Origin: Phallusia mammillata
Lineage: Eukaryota > Chordata > Ascidiacea > Phlebobranchia > Ascidiidae
Direction: 5' to 3'
DNA: 64,000 nucleotides
Assembly: GCA_003260075.1 (NCBI GenBank)
Contig: QLIY01000208.1
Coordinates: forward strand, 122,947 to 186,946
A program made the position numbers and the translations under genes. The notes beneath the pieces were generated by a model that was not told the DNA's origin, did not search any database, and worked only from the letters and a program-made list of their open reading frames with translations. Positions 56,621-64,000 of the stretch are shown here, piece by piece (position 1 is the stretch's first letter; every line of letters begins with the position of its first letter).

Positions 56621-56873
56621 ACCTCGAACGGCCTCTTTAACTTTCAAGCAGCTCTGTAACATTTAGGCAGACCTGCGTTTGTCTTTTAGTGATTAAGTTT
56701 CACATGACGGGACAAATGACGGGACATGCAGACGCGAATAACCGTCCACTTTAAACCTTTAAAAGTTTTGTAGAGCTATACAATTAGGTACACAAGACAC
56801 GGACTTGAAGAGTACCTTTACTGAAAACAAAATTGCAAATGATGTAGAATAAAACACATTTTATTGCGCAGAC

Positions 56874-56902
56874 GAGTCGACAAAAACAATTGTCATCATC
56901 AG
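56874..56902 (-). ncRNA. Degenerate hammerhead-like core
   Basis: Minus strand CTGATGA (56902-56896) and a good stem II (gacaa/ttgtc arms) are kept, but the GAAA block has become GACTC. Probably a dead copy. Confidence 0.3.
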
Positions 56903-57656
56903 TGACATATTGCACAACCAAAAAGAAAGCGCGTTTAGTTAGTTCTACATAACGGGCAATATTATGTTTAGTCAAGGTACTCATTGTTAAGTACAGTTGA
57001 TTGGACTTACAAATATAGCTAGGACCGCCTGGTCTAATTTTGCACGCAATGTTATAACGCAATGCTGTGTTTTAAAAAGCAGTAAGCAGTTTTTAGTGTT
57101 TAAGTCAGGTTCCGACACTTTCCTCGTTTCTTCTTAAGTGGCACGCGCCTTAAATGTTTGAAAGGCAACGTTGCGTCGCCATGAGGGCACTTTTGCGGGA
57201 CCTCGTCGAACCGTATCAAAACAAAATGGGGCCGTTTACGGTCGCGCGAAAAATTAGTCATAACCCAGTTTCCGTTCAAAAAGCGCCTTACCGAACTTTT
57301 ATTGTCTGGGGTTAAAACGTGGCGCCCTAGAAAAATTTAAAGCCAACAAAAAAGGTGGTGGCATTCACTGACTGTTCCGCACTAGTATTATTGGAGAGTG
57401 TACACTCCTTATCTAATTTGCGGTAAAAGTAATCGTGCATGACAAAACGTCACATTCAAACGTGGCAACTAAAATTACTTAAGTATAGTGTTTCCATATT
57501 ATTACATACTTTACAAAAAAAGGAATTGCAAAATTAAATTGACAAAATCGTAGATTGTTGTGGTTCGAATGAAGAGGACCACACTGTTGAGAACACATTA
57601 AAGTTTGTCAATGTGATTACTGTCTTTATACGAAAACATCAGGCTACAATAGGTCA

Positions 57657-57901
57657 ATGGATGAGTTGAGATCTTCATCATGCTACTCTGCGGTGCTTGT
57701 AAGAGAAACAGAACAAAACTTGTGGACTCGTCGCGTTGTCTCAATTACGCTCAAGCACGGGGATGAACAGTACTCCAGCAATGAAGCGCCACCGCGGATC
57801 AAAGCCCGCCTGCCGAACGTTTGTCTTTTCGATCTGATTACAGAGGCCATTGACTGTCGTTGGAAAAACATATCACAAAGAGAGACTCTAGCCTGGTTTT
57901 G
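57657..57901 (+). CDS. Possible first coding exon, unrecognised
   Basis: ATG 57657 opens 81 codons plus two bases (MDELRSSSCYSAVLVRETEQ at the start) and runs directly into a perfect donor G|GTAAGT at 57902. No partner exon was identified downstream, where the minus-strand membrane-protein gene begins at 57919. It could be a chance reading frame. Confidence 0.25.
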
Positions 57902-57918
57902 GTAAGTTGACCTCCCGC

Positions 57919-60509
57919 TCACCGCAACTCATGCACGTATGGATCGGAAGGTGCGGTCGACCAGTCGCACGGTTTAATGTGTTTTGATCTCCGCGATTTC
58001 ACATTCCTGATGTTATCACTAACATATGCAGCATTTGGTTCGCGCTTTGCCGCGTCAGATGAAAAAGGGCTTGCAAAGCGTGTTATACGCAGATAAAAAT
58101 TGCTGACAGAGATAGCAGAGCTGATTTCGCAGTTATCTGTTACTCTGACACGCCTTGACTTGCTTCCAAATACGTCAAAAATGTTCAGATTTGTGGTGGA
58201 AAATGTCAACAATGCGTACAACATGAAAAAGAAAATGTCAAAGCTCACAGCTGTTATAGGATAAAAGATGTTTTTACCCTAAAAAAACGAAACGTTTTTA
58301 ATATGTTAGATTTAGCGCACAACTGTGTAGCATGTGTTCGGGATGCCAAAATGCGACTTTCTAACCAAATTGATACGATCTGATTTTTTTTCTGTGTTTT
58401 GTCGTTTTTCAAAAGACATTTACATGCAGGGCTTGCAGCAACAGTATTTTTTTAAAAGCACATGTTTAGCTACGCACATAAAATATATCGACCCGCATGC
58501 TAATGCTTTTGACATTTTCGTAATGGCGCAAATAAACCACAACAAATATTTCAGACACGACAGATGGAAAATACGGTGAAAATTACATCGCCCTCGAAAC
58601 CTTTACAGCCTTAACTAAAACGGAAACTTACCTAAGCAGAGAACAACAATCCGAAACGCCATCATTACCGTTGCCAAGCCAAGTATCACGGACGTTACAA
58701 TAATATTTTGGCTGCCTTGGTGCAAAATCATCATTTCAGACAGTATGCTTGCCGTGGCAAATATAAACACGGGATAAATCGTAAGGACGTATCTACAATA
58801 TTCCCGCCACCAGAAATTTTCAAACGCAAACCAAATCACCATGACAGTAAGGAAGACTGCCAACGACAGCGTACAAGCGTCTTCGTTCGAAAGGAGACCT
58901 GTCCCACAATTTTTTTTATTACAGTTTTGCATTAATTTCAAAAATATTTCTTTGTACTCTCCAATGCAATTTTGTGAATTTCTTTTACTTACCCCGCAAT
59001 TTAACACCCCCCCCCCGCCAACGACAGCGTACAAGCGTCTTCGTTCGAAAGGAGACCTGTCCCAAAATTTTTTTTATTATAGTTTTGCATTAATTTCAAA
59101 ATTATTTCTTTGTACTCTCCAATGCAATTTTGTGAATTTATTTTACTTACCCCGCAATTTAACGTCCAAGCCCCCTGTACGGGTAGAGTAAATAACCACT
59201 TCGGCCATGTTGAGTGTGGAAGCGACAGACAGATTTGCAGCGTACATAGCAAGACCATTTTGAACCAAAATAACAAAACACCAAAGCATTTCTGAAATAG
59301 AAAAATAAATCTTATCGTTGAAAGCGGACAATAAACATAAAAACAGTGGAACACCGTACTTGGGTGGTTCTGTTTTAGTTCCTGAATGTTATGGCGGACG
59401 TGGTAGTAGGACAATCCGGTGGCAATGTAGGAAAACAGAGACGCAAGCATAACAAGGGCGAGACAGAGATCTAAGTTTTCTCGGTCGAAGGAAACCTCCC
59501 ACGGCATTATGAGCCCGAAAGCCAGAATGTGCGAAACGACGAAAAGCTAAAAAATGCTGTTGGTATTAGGAAAGATTTTTGTTCATTTGCATGGTGGTTT
59601 GCATTAACGTTGAGAAAGCACTTTTTCCTAATTTTGTTATCACGTGGCTGACATTAATTTTAAAAAAAATGTAAATTCTGTAATAGCATAAAAAGCAGGT
59701 TTGCGAAGATCTTGTATTTGGTAACGTGCAAATTTTTCACAACGGATCGAAAACCAAGTTGGGACAAAGATTAATGTTTGATTGTTGTTGCTTTTTCACA
59801 TCTGAACAAGTGCACAAACATATTACCCTGGGCACCAGAGAAGATTCAGCGTTAACGGGACTAAATCTGCTGTGACTGAAGGCTGATGCGACCAGGTAAG
59901 TGATCCCAATCAGATTCCACAGAAACACGATCGGCCATGACACCCAGAAAAAAGCGTAGTTAGGCAGAAGCTCGTGTGAGTATTTTTGACTGAGATTGTG
60001 CTTCTTGTTTTCATACAGACCTGAAAAACAAAACATTGAAGCATTTGAAAGACATTTATGAACTCTGCACAGGTTTGTCTGTGTATTAAAAACCATAATG
60101 ATGTTTGTGACAACGTATATAGTAATTTGGGTCATTTTATTCAAGGTTTGCTGAATATTAACCCTAGAAATTTTAAACAAATCAAGTGGTCAGCTTTTTG
60201 AAATCAACTTCGTGTAAAAAATAGAATTTGTAACCCTAGTCTGCTAAAACGTTTGCAATAAATATTATTTAGTTTAAGTACTATAGTGACCCGAACACAA
60301 TCCACAAATTTGCAACATGTTACAAACAACGTTTGGCCTTAAATCTAAACGATTAATAATACGATGCATACAATTTCGCGCTAAAACACATCGTTAAAAT
60401 GTCAAAAAGTGTCACCTTTTACATCATGTCTTCGCAAATAACACACCACGATTGATCCGCTGGTGGTGAACCACGCCAAAAGCAACAGAGCTGTTTTCAA
60501 CCGATCCAT
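57919..60509 (-). CDS. Multi-pass membrane protein, TspO/MBR-like in places
   Basis: Six minus-strand exons: 60509-60416, 60020-59827, 59546-59360, 59291-59151, 58898-58632, 58250-57919. Every junction is GT-AG and the total is exactly 405 codons including the stop, a strong sign of a real gene. About eight hydrophobic segments. It starts with a signal-anchor (MDRLKTALLLLAWFTTSG). Characteristic blocks: LLPNYAFFWVSWPIVFLWNL, ILVQNGLAMYAANLSVASTL, WFAFENFWWREYCRYVLT and YPVFIFATASILSE. From memory these resemble an uncharacterised membrane family expanded in amphioxus and other invertebrates, whose YAF-W-PI motif recalls TspO tryptophan-rich sensory proteins; no function is established. The C-terminal tail is polar (RRSKHIKPCDW). 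The last exon is the least certain. Part of exon 5 is repeated by assembly at 59017-59057. Confidence 0.75.
58862..59165. repeat. Tandem allelic duplication around a 10-C run
   Basis: About 145 bases ending at 59006 recur after 10 C (59007-59016). The second copy holds a truncated repeat of the 5' end of exon 5 of the minus-strand membrane-protein gene. Confidence 0.88.
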
Positions 60510-63500
60510 TGCTGTTGAAAACACAACCAGAATCTGCAAGTTCTGTTGAAAGCTCGGTCGGACCTTCCAGGTTCCTTGGTTACAGCAGACGTGTGTAGTC
60601 TGGCGGATAACATCGGTGGCTCCACGGAATATGCCGGCATAGATGAAGGGTAAATGGATTATTTTGACATCGCCAAGCATATACGCGGCGTGTGGTTTTT
60701 CCTCATCGTTTTACCACATGGGTCCGATCGATCACATTCTATATTAGGGAAGACCTTTTGGCACAGCAGCCTACTTTTTGTAGTTATCTGCTTTGCACTT
60801 TTTATGCGGCTTAGGTTTAAATTCATCCGGACAAAACAGTGGCACATGACAATAAAGTGTCATCGCCGTTATAAATAATTAACTATTCTATCGATTTGCA
60901 AATTAAAAAAATTTCATCCACAAATATACTTTCCCTGTTGTTTGTTATTAAACCTGTGTGTATTTATTAACTTAATAACACAAAACCAGCCCGGGAGAGC
61001 AAATAGTTTTATACGAACGCAGGCAATAAAGGGAACAACTGGCAAACGCAGATGTTTTTCGTGACAATTTCAGAAACCAATGGAAAGACAAACAAGCGGT
61101 GTCAAAAAGAAGAAAGGACACTTGACACCCATTCCGAAGTCACCGAAAGCTGGAACCTCCTCTCTGATTTCCACTTGACAAAGCCGCGCAAACACAGGGT
61201 ACAATGCATGTACTTGGGTTGCTCGTTCCGCCGGTAAGGGGCTGATACTATTTTGGATCCGACCTTAAGCAAAAGATTGGTCGGTCAGATAATCGATACT
61301 GGGTCCACGCGGCGTCAAATGCAATTTCTTGCAATTTCTTGTAAGTGGGTTCAACTTGGTACCACCTGTCGATTCTGAGGGGGAGACGTCGTTTACAGCG
61401 TTTTCTGACTTGGATGCCGTCCCGAGGTCTATCGAACTTTAGACTCAGCAAACGTGCGCAGAACGTTATGCAAGCCTTAAAAATTTGCCTGACTGTATCG
61501 TATAGCAGATGTTGCGTTAGAAATGCCACCCCCAAGTTTTTTGTGATTTCTCTTGGTGAACGGTAAACGGTATTTGGCGTATTGTCTAGTAATATTAACT
61601 GTATATTTCTAACTTAGTAAAGGTTAACAAAAATCCACTCGGTCGGGCGTGATAATAACAAAAAAATCTTTGAGGCAAACAAAACTACACGGTGAACAGT
61701 AAGGTTAAATAAATAAAAACGGACCTAAATAGAAGAAGAAAATTCAGTGTGAAAAACCACTAAATCTGTCGCTATATTTTATTTGTTTTATCAAAACAAA
61801 TGCATTTCGCTATAAAAAGCATCATCAGTGTCTAAAAACAAAATAAAAAGCGGGATAAAAGCAAAAAATACAAAAAACACACCCCCCCAGACCAACCGCA
61901 AAAAGCCTTTCCTCTGTCTTACAGGACTGCAAATGCAGACCGGCAGGTATGGTGCTGATTAAAACCACGAAAAAAGGCGAGGAAAAGATAAGGGCGCAAA
62001 ACAAAAAAACAAACACGATTGTAACAACAAAGCGATTGCAGTCAACGAACCGCAGGAAGGACCATCGCTTGAACATTTATTGTGGCGCCCGTTAAAATTA
62101 GCCGTTTGTTTTCACAAACGTCCAATTTTTCAGTCCGAGGTTCCTCTACAAAAACCACATTATAACATTGTGCAATACCTAACTTTTTTTGGAAAAGTCG
62201 GAAATGTTTATTGTGGTTTATAGAAAAGAATCACTACGGACCTAAATAGATTCAGCTAATCATAAAACAAACATAAGCGCATGTGTTTGCAACATTTTTT
62301 CCACTAGGTAATAAATTGAGTATGATTTGCTGCGCCAATTGCATGCTGCTGTCAAATGAAATAGAATATAACCTTTGAGTTCATTTATACCCATGTTGTT
62401 TTTTGCAGGTCAGACGCCGCTACAACCCTCTGTTATTGCACGGACGCCGCTGAGAAAAACAATACCAGGTTCTCTGTCAGAATCACTTGACATTTCAAAC
62501 GAGCACGACAACGTGTCGGTGTTTGGATGCCGTTGATAGTTGGACAAAAATCGCTTGGCCACAAGATGAGCTAAATTTAAGAAAACAATAGGGTGACCAA
62601 GAATTAGGAGAGAAAATAGGCTACGGTTTTTCGCTAAATCAACAGAGTTCGAATCCTTCTCGCATTATAGACAAATTCGAAAAAATGTTTATAAGTTCAA
62701 AAATTTAATTGATTTTGAGTTTTCACTTCATTACTTAAATCTAAAACAGAAATCCTAAACAAAATGTTAGTGGGTCGTTGGTATCGGTCATCGGTTCGTC
62801 TAGACAACTGCGTGTGAGGGTCCAACTTTTTGGGATCTTTTTAGACATCCATCACTAGGACTACTTAAGGCAAACTTTCTCACCTAATGACCTACAGTGT
62901 GTTGTTTTAGTGCAAATTCCTTTAAGTCCGTGTACTAATTCTAAATGGTCAGTTTGTACGCGTCAAAGTGTAATTTATGAAAAAAAACTGAATAAACTAG
63001 GGGTTTGAATATAATAACTACTAAGTTTAAAAGAAATATTTTCTGTATTTAATCTATCTTTTTTCAAATCCATTACTCGAACACCTATAATTACAATTAT
63101 ATTTTGGAACATATACTGAAGATTAAATAACAAACAGTTAGCTCCGTTCATCTAAAGTTTAGATTTTAGATTCTAAACTCAATGCAGGCCATAGCCAAAA
63201 AATGTACATGTTCATTTTGCCCTTTTGATACATATAGATTGTTCCAAAAGACCAAAAGATATGTAAAATGGGGATAAAACCGTGGCAAAAACATTTTTTC
63301 CTCATTTTAAGATCACAGACACGGTAACAACTTCTCACTACTGCCAACGCGTGTTTACTTTTAATCGCTTCCTTTTCGTACAATTTGTCTTTAACAAGAT
63401 TTTAATTTACAGATATACTTTCATGAAGCAAATAGAAAAATAAAGCAGATAAAATGCAAGATAAAAAAACACATACATATCAAATAACAATTTCTGATTT

Positions 63501-64000
63501 TTCCAATCAGTGGAAGATAATTCAAGTCTTTATCACATTGAAGAGGTAGAGCTACCAACACCATAACTTAAGTCAGCCGCCCATTTAGCTAATTTTTGAT
63601 AGATGCATGGCGCAGGAGGTCAATAATTTACTTGACGGCGAATTACGAACTAAATTTTAGAGTTAGTGTCACTGAAATTACAATAATAGTACCTAACCCC
63701 AACCCTAATAGTACTAACCGTCAGCATGTTTGGAGATATGCCGTTTTTAACAGGATTTGTGCTCTTTGCGCCACCTATCGAAAATTAGCTAAATGTGAGA
63801 CTGACGTGAGTTATGTTGTGAGTAGAATTTCCCATTGAAGAATTATGGTAACAAACATAAATATCTTGCACTGGTTTCACGTCTATTGACTGCCAGATAT
63901 CTAAAGTGTCAAATTGATCATTTTCATTTCATTTCGTGGTCTAGTGATGCACGCCTTTGTGATCTCTTGTTTCTTCGTAATATTGCAAGAACAACACGGG
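60510..64000. other. Intergenic, no gene supported
   Basis: Upstream of the minus-strand membrane gene and on to the window end. cggacctaaataga occurs at about 61719 and again at about 62237, probably bounding a degraded mobile element that contains the hammerhead-like core at 61805-61828. The rest is AT-rich without exons. Confidence 0.35.
61805..61828 (-). ncRNA. Hammerhead-ribozyme-like core
   Basis: Minus strand CTGATGA (61828-61822), a 13-base stem-loop with gct/agc arms, then GAAA (61808-61805). It is followed by a hairpin with atttgtttt/aaaacaaat arms. The cleavage triplet is not evident. Confidence 0.45.

Overview
This is a eukaryotic, animal window, not a bacterial one. Protein-coding information sits in short GT-AG exons, and three large genes are recognisable: a TMEM26-like membrane protein, Rictor (mTORC2) and a TIKI/TRABD2 Wnt protease. 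Compact introns, AT-rich spacers and many alternative-haplotype tandem duplicates at one-base n characters or short G/C runs suggest a highly heterozygous marine invertebrate. A solitary ascidian such as Ciona (perhaps C. savignyi) is my inference from gene style and haplotype behaviour; the sequence does not prove it.

Layout. 1-458: right end of a hAT-type MITE. 742-2263 (+): three-exon gene for an unrecognised, disordered protein. 3629-4524: hAT MITE with a second hAT MITE nested in it. 4286-4819 (-): doubtful ORF whose tail is MITE sequence. 5432-11155 (-): complete six-exon TMEM26-like gene; intron 3 holds another MITE and a possible two-exon gene on the other strand (8413-8979). 11622-12397: hAT element built of accgaaccc-like repeats. 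13912-39110 (+): Rictor, about 35 exons, with one late exon apparently lost in the N gap 37241-38022. 41842-53206 (+): TIKI, ten coding exons with a 7.4 kb intron; exon 6 carries a 68-69 nt poly-C that breaks the frame. 57919-60509 (-): six-exon multi-pass membrane protein, 404 residues, perfectly in frame. 60510-64000: no gene seen.

The genes do not form an operon. By family knowledge Rictor is a core subunit of mTOR complex 2, TIKI inactivates Wnt ligands, TMEM26 is a plasma-membrane protein of unclear role, and the last gene resembles an uncharacterised invertebrate membrane family.

The most interesting non-genic signals are: (i) several hammerhead-ribozyme-like cores (CTGANGA, short stem, GAAA) on both strands, as expected for Penelope-like or retrozyme relics; (ii) a set of hAT MITEs with clear 8-bp target duplications; (iii) a recurring artefact in which 10-11 nt G or C runs, or a single n, separate two near-identical copies, which has duplicated exon sequence in at least three genes.
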